Origin: SHYG01 sp041485445
GTDB lineage: Bacteria > Chloroflexota > Dehalococcoidia > Lucifugimonadales > UBA3495
DNA length: 5,513 nt
Reading direction: 5' to 3'
NCBI GenBank assembly: GCA_041485445.1
Contig: JBGPJN010000201.1
Location: forward strand, 1-5,513
Of this stretch, positions 1 to 4,981 are shown piece by piece (position 1 is the first letter of the stretch; every line of letters begins with the position of its first letter). The notes below the pieces were generated by a model. The model was not told the DNA's origin and did not search any database. It saw nothing but the letters and a program-made list of their open reading frames with translations. A program made the position numbers and the translations under genes.

Positions 1-5
1 CCGGC

Positions 6-22
6 GAGGGGTTCCACCCCTC
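6..22. other. Small perfect hairpin in left intergenic region
   Basis: GAGGGGT (6-12) and ACCCCTC (16-22) form a perfect 7-bp stem around a TCC loop. No T-tract follows on either strand, so a terminator call is weak. It may be the end of a structure belonging to a gene left of the window. The rest of 1-97 shows no coding or RNA gene signal that I can support. Confidence 0.35.
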
Positions 23-97
23 TGCACACCCCTTGGTCGCCAAACCTGCTACGTCCGGTACAAGCTAGGCCAAGGTGAGCAACCACTGCCCGTCCCT

Positions 98-127
98 TTG
101 AGTCTGAACATTTACGCGGTGTATAAC
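98..127 (+). promoter_or_regulatory. Putative sigma70-like promoter upstream of the MFS gene
   Basis: TTGAGT (98-103) and TATAAC (122-127) are separated by 18 bp, a good vegetative promoter arrangement. Transcription would start near 134 and give a leader of about 185 nt before the transporter start at 319. That leader contains the folded sequence at 168-248. No known riboswitch core was recognised. Function is inferred from the hexamers only. Confidence 0.45.
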
Positions 128-167
128 AGGGCCGTTTCATTGTCGCCTCAAGGGCTTTGCCCCCGCT

Positions 168-236
168 GGTTGAGTAGGCCCGACCGCAGCCGGGACGTAT
201 GGAAACCCGTCTCCCCGTTGGTCTCGACACGTCCCG
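168..236. repeat. Imperfect palindromic repeat-like sequence in the MFS leader
   Basis: Positions 191-207 (CGGGACGTATGGAAACC) and 220-236 read in reverse complement (CGGGACGTGTCGAGACC) match at 14 of 17 positions, so they can fold into a long stem with a 12-nt loop. The left part, GGTTGAGTAGGCCCG (168-182), followed by a GTAT-GGAAACC block, resembles the dispersed GGTTGAGTAGG...GTATCGAAACC palindromic repeats seen between genes in several GC-rich bacteria. That family resemblance is from memory. The stem itself is visible in the sequence. Confidence 0.4.
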
Positions 237-248
237 ATTTTATCGGGA
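232..248. other. Hairpin overlapping the preceding stem
   Basis: TCCCGAT (232-238) and ATCGGGA (242-248) form a perfect 7-bp stem with a TTT loop. Its left arm shares bases 232-236 with the right arm of the 191-236 stem, so the two structures cannot form fully at once. No T-run follows, so it is not a convincing intrinsic terminator. Confidence 0.4.
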
Positions 249-292
249 GTGCTGGACCAGCGAATGGAGGAAAATGAAAAGGCCCCGCAGTG

Positions 293-298
293 TATAAT
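293..298 (+). promoter_or_regulatory. Consensus -10 box close to the MFS start
   Basis: TATAAT at 293-298 matches the -10 consensus exactly, but no -35-like hexamer is found 16-18 bp upstream. If used, it would give a leader of only about 14 nt. The same 8-mer, GTGTATAA, occurs at the upstream promoter (119-126) and here (290-297). It may be a secondary or activator-dependent promoter, or chance. Confidence 0.25.
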
Positions 299-318
299 CC
301 CTGCCCTGAGGTGACCCA

Positions 319-1620
319 GTGCGGTCCAACCCGGTGCGGACCATCAAGGCCAAGGCCCACTACGGGTGGGCCATCTTCGGCCTGACCTTCGCCAACCTGA
401 CGGTGGAGGGCGGCATCAAGAACACCGCGCCGGTGCTGTTCCTGGCTTTGCGAGAGGCCTTTGGCTACAGCGCCGCCGCCACCGCGGCCATCTTCTCGGT
501 GGGCGGGGTGGCAGGCGCCATGTGGGCTCCGGTGGTTGGCCGGCTGCTGGACCGCGTGGGCCCGCGCCACCTCTTTGCCCTGGGCGGCGTTGTGATCCTG
601 GCCACCTGGTGGGCCACCAGCTTCGCCACCAGCTTGTGGCAGCTCTTTATCCTGTTCGGCATGCTGGCCCCTCTGGGCGAGGTGTGTGTCACCTCCTTCA
701 CCGCCACCGCCAACCTGGCGCCCTGGTTCCCCAAGAGCCGGGGCCGCACCCTGGGGCTGGCCGACGCCGGCAACCCGGCAGGCCAGGCGATGTTCACGCC
801 TCTGGCGGTGGTGCTGGTAGCAGGTCTGGGGTGGGAGTGGACTCTGCGCATCTACGGCGTCATCTTCTTCTGCCTGGTTGCGCCCCTGAACTTCCTGTTC
901 CAGCGCCGCCCGCCTTTGGCGACGGTGCCGCCCGCCCCTGGGGCGCAGCACGCAGCCGTGGCAGCGCCCAAGCCCTTCGCGGCTTCAGCCCGGACCGCCG
1001 GGCCCCGCACCTCCTGGCGGGAGGTGGCGCGCCAGCCCGCCCTCTGGTGCCTGGTGGCCGCCCGGGGCTGCTTCGCCGTAGGCATCCAGATGCTGCGAAT
1101 CCACCTGCTAGCGTTCATGGTGCTGGCCGGCTACAGCGCCCTGCAGGCCGCCACGGCCATCGGACTGGTGGGCCTCATCAGCATGGCCGGCCGCCCCCTA
1201 GCCGGGGCACTCTCCGACCGGGTGGGCCGGGAGGCGGTGTACACCCTGGGCCTGCTCATTTACGTCAGCGGCACCGGCATGGTGGTGCTGCTGGGCCAGG
1301 GCGACCGGCTCTGGCCGCTGGTGGCTTTTGTGGGGCTGGCCGGCCTCACCGACGGCATCAGCGGGCTGGTGGTGTCCGCCAAGGCGGCGGACATCTTCCC
1401 CAGCCGCAGCCTGGGCACGGCCATGGGCGTGGTGGAGATGGGGCGCGGCCTGGGCTTCGCCGTGGGACCGGTGCTGGGCGGCCTGCTCTTCGACCTCTAC
1501 GCCACCTACCTGCCGGCCTTCGCCGCGGCGCTGGCGCTGGCGGTGGTGGCCGTGGCGTGCATGTGGAGCGTCCGGTTGTTTCCAGCCCGCCCGGCCGCCG
1601 GTGGCGGGGCTTTAACCTGA
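319..1620 (+). CDS. Major facilitator superfamily (MFS) transporter
   Basis: This encodes a 433-residue inner-membrane transporter of the major facilitator superfamily, expected to have 12 membrane helices and to move a small solute by a secondary mechanism. Helices lie roughly at residues 17-40, 52-72, 84-102, 106-128, 150-172, 175-195, 240-270, 275-296, 304-325, 332-356, 366-390 and 396-418. An Ala/Pro-rich cytoplasmic linker (196-235) splits the two halves. The family's motif A appears after helix 2 as G74-RLLD78-RVG-P-R83 and again in the second half as G291...D300-RVGR304. The layout resembles the monocarboxylate/oxalate-formate branch, but the substrate cannot be read from sequence. The GTG start at 319 is preceded by a GAGGTGA ribosome-binding site (308-314); a GTG at 334 is the alternative. 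There is no terminator after the stop, and the next promoter begins 11 bases later, so read-through into the downstream unit is possible. Confidence 0.9.
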   Translation: MRSNPVRTIKAKAHYGWAIFGLTFANLTVEGGIKNTAPVLFLALREAFGYSAAATAAIFSVGGVAGAMWAPVVGRLLDRVGPRHLFALGGVVILATWWATSFATSLWQLFILFGMLAPLGEVCVTSFTATANLAPWFPKSRGRTLGLADAGNPAGQAMFTPLAVVLVAGLGWEWTLRIYGVIFFCLVAPLNFLFQRRPPLATVPPAPGAQHAAVAAPKPFAASARTAGPRTSWREVARQPALWCLVAARGCFAVGIQMLRIHLLAFMVLAGYSALQAATAIGLVGLISMAGRPLAGALSDRVGREAVYTLGLLIYVSGTGMVVLLGQGDRLWPLVAFVGLAGLTDGISGLVVSAKAADIFPSRSLGTAMGVVEMGRGLGFAVGPVLGGLLFDLYATYLPAFAAALALAVVAVACMWSVRLFPARPAAGGGALT

Positions 1621-1630
1621 CACCCGCTCC

Positions 1631-1659
1631 TTGAAACTAGAACGTCCGTTCTGTATACT
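1631..1659 (+). promoter_or_regulatory. Strong sigma70-like promoter for the zinc-ribbon/RuvC-like unit
   Basis: TTGAAA (1631-1636) and TATACT (1654-1659) are separated by exactly 17 bp, the optimal spacing. Transcription would begin near 1666, giving a leader of about 83 nt before the ATG at 1749. The spacer is occupied by a perfect palindrome listed separately as a candidate LexA operator. A repressor bound there would cover the RNA polymerase site. Confidence 0.65.
1639..1652. promoter_or_regulatory. Candidate LexA (SOS) operator
   Basis: AGAAC-GTCC-GTTCT is a perfect 5+5 inverted repeat with a 4-nt centre, matching the GAAC-N4-GTTC core of the Bacillus/actinobacterial SOS box. It sits entirely within the 17-bp spacer between the -35 and -10 boxes, the classic place for a repressor site. 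An eight-base core like this is expected by chance less than once in a 5.5-kb window, and its placement inside a promoter adds weight. The encoded downstream RuvC-like protein fits DNA-damage control. The host's own LexA motif is unknown here. Confidence 0.5.
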
Positions 1660-1679
1660 TGCCTCACACCAGTAACACA

Positions 1680-1738
1680 GGACGGCGTGGCGCATCGCCC
1701 GGGGCTGCTTCAATCTCAGGCCCGGGCCCAGGCCGTCC
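1680..1738 (+). other. Folded 5' leader of the zinc-ribbon gene
   Basis: GGACGGC (1680-1686) pairs perfectly with GCCGTCC (1732-1738). Nested inside, GCCCGGG (1697-1703) pairs with CCCGGGC (1721-1727). The outer right arm ends just before the purine-rich ribosome-binding region upstream of the ATG at 1749. This could influence translation initiation, or simply reflect high GC. It matches no RNA family I recognise. Confidence 0.3.
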
Positions 1739-1748
1739 GGGGGGCGAG

Positions 1749-2027
1749 ATGGATCCGCGGACACCCCGGTTCCTGCTCAAGGCCTGCGTCAGGTGCGGGG
1801 GCGACCTGGCGCTGGACGATGGCGATTGGCAGTGCCTCCAGTGCGGCCGCTACTACTACGTCCGGCGGAACCTGGCGCCGCCCCCGCCGGGCGAGGTTCT
1901 GTCCCGCTGGCGGGAGCAGTTGCGCCGGCCTTCCCCCAGCGACGCTCCTCCTCCGCCGCAGCAAGGCTCCGCCCCCATCGACGCGCTGGGGTGGCCCCGG
2001 CACGCGGTAGTGATAACCCGGTGGTGA
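1749..2027 (+). CDS. Small zinc-ribbon protein of unknown function
   Basis: This encodes a 92-residue protein with a four-cysteine zinc ribbon near its N terminus: C13-VR-C16 and C29-LQ-C32, separated by 12 residues (a CxxC-x12-CxxC knuckle), followed by an aromatic YYY patch (35-37). The rest is rich in proline, arginine and serine and looks unstructured. I chose the ATG at 1749, which follows a GGGGGGCGAG purine stretch. A TTG at 1659 in the same frame would overlap the -10 box and is unlikely. Zinc ribbons of this kind commonly bind nucleic acid or other proteins, but no specific role can be assigned. It is the first gene after the LexA-type promoter, and its TGA overlaps the GTG of the RuvC-like gene, which suggests translational coupling and a shared task. 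Confidence 0.75.
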   Translation: MDPRTPRFLLKACVRCGGDLALDDGDWQCLQCGRYYYVRRNLAPPPPGEVLSRWREQLRRPSPSDAPPPPQQGSAPIDALGWPRHAVVITRW

Positions 2028-2509
2028 CGGCCCCGGAGCAGCGTCCCGTTCTCCTGGCTCTAGACTCCGGGAGCTGGGAGACCGGCTGGGCGGTGTTCCA
2101 GGGCGAAGAGGTGGCCGCCACCGGGTTGATTAGCCCGCGGCGCTTGAAGCCGGGGCCCTCGCCCCAGGACCGGCTGGCCTACCTGACGGGAAAGCTGGAC
2201 GAGCTGGTGGCCCGGTGGCGGCCCCAGGCGGTGGTCGTGAGCCGGGCCTCGGAGGGGGTCCGGTGGGCGTTGCCGGCGATGGAGCTGGTGAACCAGGGGT
2301 TGCGGGAGTGGAGCCTGGGCCGCGAACTGCCCCTGCACAGTTACACCGACCAGGAGGTGCGCCGGAGCGTGGTGGGCCGGGACCGGGTCTCCGCCTCCCA
2401 GCTGGCCTACGGGATCATGGCGTTGCTGGGGGTGGAGGGCCAGGGCCGCACCACCCGGGAGTGGGAGGCGGTGGCAGCCGGCTACTACCACCTGGCCAAC
2501 CACGGCTGA
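2024..2509 (+). CDS. RuvC-like (RNase H fold) protein with degenerate active site
   Basis: This encodes a 161-residue protein resembling RuvC, the Holliday-junction resolvase, in length and order of motifs. The opening strand LLALD14-SG-x4-GWAVF matches RuvC's LGIDPG...GWGV, with D14 at the first catalytic aspartate. RPQAVVV (66-72), HSYTDQEVRRSVVG (105-118) and a closing A149-x6-H156 also align. Other key residues differ: the second acidic position is S73 instead of Glu, the usual Lys of VK is R113, and the final DAAD motif reads REWE (145-148). So the fold is likely but canonical resolvase activity is doubtful; it may act as a binding or structural paralogue, or use nearby acids such as E77 and E148. 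The GTG start at 2024 overlaps the previous stop as GTGA (GTG at 2021 is also possible). A longer in-frame ORF from 1793 runs through the zinc-ribbon gene in another frame and is rejected. The unit is probably SOS-controlled. Confidence 0.7.
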   Translation: MTAPEQRPVLLALDSGSWETGWAVFQGEEVAATGLISPRRLKPGPSPQDRLAYLTGKLDELVARWRPQAVVVSRASEGVRWALPAMELVNQGLREWSLGRELPLHSYTDQEVRRSVVGRDRVSASQLAYGIMALLGVEGQGRTTREWEAVAAGYYHLANHG

Positions 2510-2524
2510 GGATGAAGAACGGTT

Positions 2525-2600
2525 TCCTCTCCCCTTGTGGGAGAGGATCAAGGTGAGGGGTATCACCCTCACCCTCGGTCCTCTCCCATCGAGGGAGAGG
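2525..2600. repeat. Triple-hairpin intergenic repeat
   Basis: Three stems follow one another: 2525-2533 with 2539-2547 (9 bp), 2552-2559 with 2566-2573 (8 bp), and 2580-2587 with 2593-2600 (8 bp). The first and third share identical arms, CCTCTCCC and GGGAGAGG, so they can also swap partners. This CTCTCCC/GGGAGAG arrangement with CCCTCACC blocks is typical of dispersed intergenic repeats found in many GC-rich bacteria, whose translation yields the spurious peptide LTLILSHKGRG. It begins 15 bases after the RuvC-like stop and may help end or stabilise that transcript. Confidence 0.6.
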
Positions 2601-2637
2601 GCGCCATTTTCGTAGGAATGACAGGGACTCGAAAGAC

Positions 2638-2678
2638 AGGACCGCCCGTCCCGGCGTGTCGCCAGGGCGGGCGGTCTT
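2638..2678 (+). terminator. Strong stem-loop terminator between convergent units
   Basis: The arms 2641-2656 and 2660-2675 pair at 15 of 16 positions (one C-A mismatch, one G-U pair) around a TGT loop, and the stem extends outward to 2638/2678. On the plus strand the stem runs directly into CTTTATGTCT, a modest T-rich tail. On the minus strand the tail is GTCTTTCGAG, also weak. Lying between convergent genes, it probably serves the zinc-ribbon/RuvC-like unit and perhaps both directions. Confidence 0.6.
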
Positions 2679-2694
2679 TATGTCTACCAGGTTG

Positions 2695-2813
2695 CTAAGA
2701 GCCTATCCTAATGACCACAGAGTGCACTGAGAACGCAGAGAGTTTACCATTGGTTGCCTATCGTCTCGGCGGTCTCTGCGTGCTCTGCGGTGAGTTTTCG
2801 GATAGGCACTAAG
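2695..2813. mobile_element. MITE-like palindromic element with 5-bp flanking repeats
   Basis: An element of 109 bp (2700-2808) starts with AGCCTATCC and ends with GGATAGGCA, near-perfect terminal inverted repeats (8 of 9). It is flanked on both sides by CTAAG (2695-2699 and 2809-2813), which looks like a 5-bp target-site duplication. Inside, the inverted similarity continues: ACCACAGAG...ACGCAGAGAG on the left matches ACCGCAGAGCACGCAGAGAC on the reverse of the right side. The CGCAGAG units recur with a spacing of about 10 bases. It contains no gene, so it would depend on a transposase elsewhere. The internal CGCAGAG sequence resembles a dispersed repeat common in many bacteria. Confidence 0.55.
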
Positions 2814-2827
2814 CCGAGGGCCACCGG

Positions 2828-3244
2828 CTAGCGCTTGGTGTACTGAGGGGCCCGGCGCGCCCGCTTGAGACCATACTTCTTGCTCTCTTTGATGCGCGAG
2901 TCGCGGGTGAGCAGGCCGTTGCGGCGCAGCCCCTGTCTGAGCGCGCCGTCGTAGGCCAGCAGCGCCCGGGAGATGCCGTGGCGAATGGCCTCCGCTTGGG
3001 CGTGGACGCCGCCGCCCAGCACGCTGGCCACCACCCGGAACCCGGTGGGGGTCGGAGTCACCCGGAACGGCTGGGTGATGATGCTCTGCCAGGGGAGCCA
3101 GTTGAAGTACTCCTCCATGGGCTTGTTGTTGACCAGAATGGGTCCGGGGCCGCCCTCTGCGGGGTAGATGCGCACCTTGGCAATGGCGCACTTGCGCTTG
3201 CCGGTGCCGTAGAAGTATCGGGGCTGCGTGGACAGTTGCACCAA
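2828..3244 (-). CDS. rpsI: 30S ribosomal protein S9 (uS9)
   Basis: This encodes S9, a small-subunit protein whose C-terminal tail reaches the P-site tRNA. At 138 residues the length is normal for the family. Visible hallmarks are YGTGKRKCAIAKVRIY (12-27), the signature GGGVHAQAEAIRHGISRAL (77-95), the RDSR-KESKKYG stretch (114-125) and the basic C terminus ending APQYTKR. The start is TTG at 3244 or GTG at 3241. An AGG lies 8 nt before the TTG, and the protein would differ by one residue only. It is the last gene of the minus-strand operon, 39 nt after rplM, and is followed by the repeat-rich convergent region. The rplM-rpsI pairing is nearly universal in bacteria and supports both calls. Confidence 0.97.
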   Translation of the reverse strand: MVQLSTQPRYFYGTGKRKCAIAKVRIYPAEGGPGPILVNNKPMEEYFNWLPWQSIITQPFRVTPTPTGFRVVASVLGGGVHAQAEAIRHGISRALLAYDGALRQGLRRNGLLTRDSRIKESKKYGLKRARRAPQYTKR

Positions 3245-3283
3245 GCTAGATACCTACCCTTTCCAAAGATTGCTGGTCAAAAA

Positions 3284-3748
3284 CTACTGGGGCGCCGCGA
3301 CTGCGGGCGCCGGCGCGCTGGGACTCCCCATGACCTGGGCCTGGTGGGGATGCTGGTCGCCGTTATAAATCTTGAGCCGGCCCAGCAGCTCCCGCCCGCG
3401 ATGGTTGGCCGGCAGCATCCCCTTCACCGCCAGCTGCACCACCCGGTCGGGGTGGTCGTCCATCATGTCCTTCAAGGTGAAGGTCCTCAAGTTGCCCGTG
3501 TAGCCACTGTGCCGGTAGTACAGCTTCTGCAGCATCTTGCGGCCGGTGGTGCGCACCTTGGCGGCGTTGATCACCACCACATAATCGCCGGTGGACACGT
3601 GGGGCGTGAAGTCCGGCCGGTCCTTGCCCTGGAGCGCCACCGCGACATCCCGGGCCATGCGACCCAGGGTCTGGCCCTCGGCGTCAATCACCCGCCACCG
3701 CTGGGTCAGCGTCTCGGTCTTAGGGAAGTAGGTGCTGGTGCGTTTCAT
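3284..3748 (-). CDS. rplM: 50S ribosomal protein L13 (uL13)
   Basis: This encodes L13, an early-assembling large-subunit protein that binds 23S rRNA. The product has 154 residues, slightly longer than the usual 142-150 because of an Ala/Pro-rich tail ending PAVAAPQ. Diagnostic stretches are RWRVIDAEGQTLGRMA (17-32), FTPHVSTGDYVVVINA, YYRHSGYTGNL and the family signature VKGMLPANHRGRELLGRLK. I chose the ATG at 3748, which has an AGGA ribosome-binding site (3758-3761) nine bases upstream and matches the family's normal N terminus. A TTG nine codons earlier is less likely. Its first 29 bases overlap the 3' end of truA, which suggests coupled translation. Confidence 0.97.
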   Translation of the reverse strand: MKRTSTYFPKTETLTQRWRVIDAEGQTLGRMARDVAVALQGKDRPDFTPHVSTGDYVVVINAAKVRTTGRKMLQKLYYRHSGYTGNLRTFTLKDMMDDHPDRVVQLAVKGMLPANHRGRELLGRLKIYNGDQHPHQAQVMGSPSAPAPAVAAPQ

Positions 3749-4580
3749 CTGTGCTGGTCCTGACCTGAGCTCCAAAATTAGGGTAATCCACCGCCATCAG
3801 ACATAGCCCGCAGGCCGGGGCCGATGGCCACTGCAAACTCCTGGGCGCCGCGCCGGCCAGCACGTCCCCGAGGATACCCTCGGGACGCCGGCCCTTGCCC
3901 ACCTCAATCAACAACCCGTTGGCCCGCCGTATCTGGTGGGGCAGAAACCCGTTGGCCTCGCACTCCACCGAGATGGCATCGCCCTGCCGCTGCACCGACC
4001 ACCGGCGCACCTCCCGCACCGCGCTGCGCTGGGCCGGGAGCCCCGGCGCCAGGGGGCGGAAGTCGTGCCGGCCCACCAGCCACTGGGCCGCCCGGTGCAT
4101 GCGGGCCTCGTCCAGGGGCTCCCGGACCCAGTGGTGCGTCCGGCGCAGCAGGGGCGAGGGCCACCGCCGGTTCAGGATCTGGTACCGGTAGTTCCGGCCG
4201 CTGGCGCTGCGCCGCGAGTGAAACTCCGGCGCCACCTCATATGCGGTCTCGACTCTTATATCAGCCGGCAGGTAAAAATTCAAGCCCTTGGGGAAGGTGG
4301 CCAGGGGCAGCGGACTATCGGTGAGGAAGTCCACCATCTGGCCCAGGGCGTGGGCCCCGGAGTCGGTGCGGCTGGCGCCCCGCACTCGCACCCGCCGGCC
4401 GGTGAGCCGTTCCAGGGCTTGCTCCAACTCCCCCTGAATAGTGGGCTGCCCGGTCTGGAGCTGAAACCCCATGAACCGGGTGCCCTCGTACTCCACCAGC
4501 AGGGCCAGCCGGCGGGACGGGGGCGCACCGGCCACCCCGCCGAGTCCGTGCTGGCCGGCGTCCAACCCATCATCCGGCAT
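3720..4580 (-). CDS. truA: tRNA pseudouridine(38-40) synthase TruA
   Basis: TruA converts uridines 38-40 of the tRNA anticodon arm to pseudouridine. The 286-residue product begins its conserved core at about residue 23 with RRLALLVEYEGTRFMGFQ. The catalytic aspartate is D73 in SRTDSGAHALGQ (70-81). Other family blocks are FHSRRSASGRNYRYQI (120-135), GRHDFRPL (170-177), NGFLPHQIRRANGLLIEVGKG (210-230) and the closing MAVDYP (262-267). The FLPHQIRR block replaces the more usual FLRHMVRN; I recall similar versions in Chloroflexota. The ATG at 4580 leaves a nonconserved 22-residue N-terminal extension, so the true start may be TTG at 4565 or GTG at 4535; no ribosome-binding site decides this. The last 19 or so residues run past the normal end into the rplM start. 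It lies 45 nt after rplQ, as in the Gram-positive gene order. Confidence 0.95.
   Translation of the reverse strand: MPDDGLDAGQHGLGGVAGAPPSRRLALLVEYEGTRFMGFQLQTGQPTIQGELEQALERLTGRRVRVRGASRTDSGAHALGQMVDFLTDSPLPLATFPKGLNFYLPADIRVETAYEVAPEFHSRRSASGRNYRYQILNRRWPSPLLRRTHHWVREPLDEARMHRAAQWLVGRHDFRPLAPGLPAQRSAVREVRRWSVQRQGDAISVECEANGFLPHQIRRANGLLIEVGKGRRPEGILGDVLAGAAPRSLQWPSAPACGLCLMAVDYPNFGAQVRTSTDETHQHLLP
3758..3761 (-). promoter_or_regulatory. Ribosome-binding site for rplM
   Basis: AGGA on the minus strand sits nine bases before the ATG at 3748, inside the truA coding sequence. It supports choosing this ATG over the upstream TTG at 3775. Confidence 0.5.
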
Positions 4581-4625
4581 AGGGCGGCCCTTGGGCTTGA
4601 ACCTGAGGTTAAAGTGCGGCTGGCC

Positions 4626-4978
4626 CTAAACCAGCTCGATTACGGCCATGAGCGCACCATCGCCCTGGCGGGGCCCCAGCTTGACGATGCGGGTGTACCC
4701 GCCGGGCCGCTGGGCGTACCGGGGCGCCAGGTCATTGAACACCTTACGCACCACGTCCTGCTGGGGCACTTGGCTAAGGCCAAGCGGCGGTGGTGCAGGG
4801 TGCCGTTCTTGCCGTGGGTGATGAGCCGCTCCGTGACCACCCGGGTCTCCTTGGCCTTGGCCAGGGTGGTGGTGATGCGTTCGTGCCGGACCAGGTCCGC
4901 AGTCAGGCTGCGCAGCAGGGCCACGCGCTGGCTTCGGTACCGGCTAAGCTTTCGACCGGCGACGCGATGGGACGACAT
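4626..4978 (-). CDS. rplQ: 50S ribosomal protein L17 (bL17), frameshifted as sequenced
   Basis: L17 is a large-subunit ribosomal protein located near the peptide exit tunnel. From the ATG at 4978 the frame reads a typical L17 N-terminal half: HRVAGRKLSRYRSQR (4-18), RHERITTTLAKAKE (31-44), HGKNGTLHHRRLALAK (55-70). After K70 the similarity jumps to the neighbouring frame, which continues VPQQDVVRKVF, APRYAQRPGGYTR and MAVIELV and stops at 4626-4628. Adding one base near 4769-4770 (AAGTGCC to AAGGTGCC) restores a 117-residue protein of normal length. Left uncorrected, the first frame ends at 4640 with an unrelated tail of 42 residues. No X-XXY-YYZ slippery heptamer is present, so programmed shifting is unlikely, and a sequencing or assembly error is the simplest reading for a core gene. 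The start lies 3 nt after the rpoA stop, with a strong AGGAGG inside rpoA. Confidence 0.92.
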
Positions 4979-4981
4979 TGG

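Noticed and set aside
1..97. tRNA or small RNA gene
   Set aside because: No T-loop consensus or cloverleaf could be assembled; only an isolated 7-bp hairpin is visible.
148..951. Minus-strand ORF of 267 codons
   Set aside because: It is antisense to the MFS transporter and extends into repeat-like sequence; low-complexity composition, no domain.
1793..2023. Long N-terminal extension of the RuvC-like protein
   Set aside because: This stretch is the zinc-ribbon gene read in another frame; RuvC similarity starts only after 2040, and GTGA at 2024-2027 gives a natural coupled start.
2060..2572. Minus-strand ORF beginning in the triple-hairpin repeat
   Set aside because: It is antisense to the RuvC-like gene; its N terminus (LTLILSHKGRG) is the well-known artefact of translating this repeat type.
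2741..2793. CRISPR-like short repeats
   Set aside because: The CGCAGAG units are spaced about 10 bases apart, without unique spacers of constant length; they belong to the palindromic element.
2703..3191. Minus-strand ORF overlapping rpsI and the MITE-like element
   Set aside because: It is out of frame with rpsI, and its C terminus is a translation of the CGCAGAG repeat.
4760..4785. Programmed -1 frameshifting in rplQ
   Set aside because: No X-XXY-YYZ slippery heptamer is present at the junction, and L17 is not known to be made this way.
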